Source: CAYHZL01 sp964361075 (GTDB lineage Bacteria; Bacteroidota; Ignavibacteria; UBA10030; UBA8401). From it: DNA of 13,183 bases. The notes beneath the pieces were generated by a model that was given only the letters and a program-made list of their open reading frames with translations, ran no database searches and was not told where the DNA came from. Positions within the stretch are counted from its first letter, which is position 1. Each line of letters opens with the position of its first letter. Where the stretch lies: assembly GCA_964361075.1 (NCBI GenBank), contig CAYHZL010000094.1, positions 1-13,183 on the forward strand, given 5' to 3'. Of the stretch, positions 13,131-13,183 are shown piece after piece. Both the position numbers and the translations under genes were made by a program.

Positions 13131-13158
13131 AGGGCATCTCTAAAAACCTTCAAGGTTT
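13131..13158. repeat. Partial repeat/IS-end-like sequence at the window edge
   Basis: AGGGCATCTCTAAAAAC (13131-13147) matches the MITE terminus AGGGCAGTTCTAAAAAT (6646-6662) at 13 of 17 positions. It runs into a 7-1-7 palindrome, AAACCTT-C-AAGGTTT (13144-13158), related to the pair at 5871-5951. The window ends before the other terminus could be seen. Confidence 0.45.
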
Positions 13159-13183
13159 ATCTTGACCAAATTTTGTGATGTTA

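Overview
This AT-leaning window (hand counts on a few 60-base lines give roughly 37-48% GC in the main gene block) carries one long run of minus-strand genes for building a cell-surface polysaccharide. The run is heavily decorated with small palindromic and transposable repeats. The DUF4254 protein, the FkbM methyltransferases, the clear but uneven Shine-Dalgarno sites and the abundant GTCATTC-type and TTCCCAA-type dyads suggest the Bacteroidota/Chlorobiota/Ignavibacteria side of the tree. That assignment is an inference with modest confidence.

Layout. Bases 1-611 hold a plus-strand terminator-like hairpin, an operator-like dyad, a 50-residue one-helix membrane miniprotein with a strong ribosome binding site (218-370), and two copies of a 22-bp double mini-hairpin repeat. 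Everything else that codes is on the minus strand. In transcription order from the right edge: a low-GC radical SAM/SPASM-like protein (12058-13083); a fused FkbM methyltransferase + GT4 glycosyltransferase (9552-11609); a second FkbM methyltransferase overlapping it by 11 bp (8702-9562); a REP-associated tyrosine transposase (RAYT) element that separates this gene from the next; a GT2 glycosyltransferase (6787-7746); a DUF4254 protein (5991-6626); an O-antigen ligase/polymerase-like membrane protein (4501-5835); a GT4 glycosyltransferase (2989-4218); and a membrane-bound PAS-kinase-receiver hybrid whose kinase core is degenerate (612-2945).

How the genes may work together (inference). GT2 and the two GT4 enzymes would add sugars to a lipid-linked glycan, the FkbM enzymes would O-methylate it, the Wzy/WaaL-like protein would polymerise or ligate it, and DUF4254 proteins are commonly found in such clusters. 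The hybrid sensor at the downstream end may regulate the pathway, more likely through its intact receiver domain than by autophosphorylation.

The most unusual content is in the repeats. (1) The RAYT gene lies between two oppositely oriented composite REP units, with a RAYT-less REP pair beside it. The whole block sits between two copies of the first 108 bp of the GT2 reading frame. The base-by-base neighbour of the intact copy is a diverged tail of a methyltransferase gene. (2) A 22-bp element made of two adjacent 4-3-4 hairpins occurs four times. Two copies lie in frame inside the fusion gene, and one of them forms the methyltransferase-glycosyltransferase joint. (3) Two MITE-like elements of nearly equal size (139 and 142 bp) have perfect short target duplications and both carry a GTCATTC dyad as filling. 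(4) A repeat of the form AACCCTTnAAGGGTT offers the ligase gene a second start site. No tRNA, rRNA or CRISPR array was seen.
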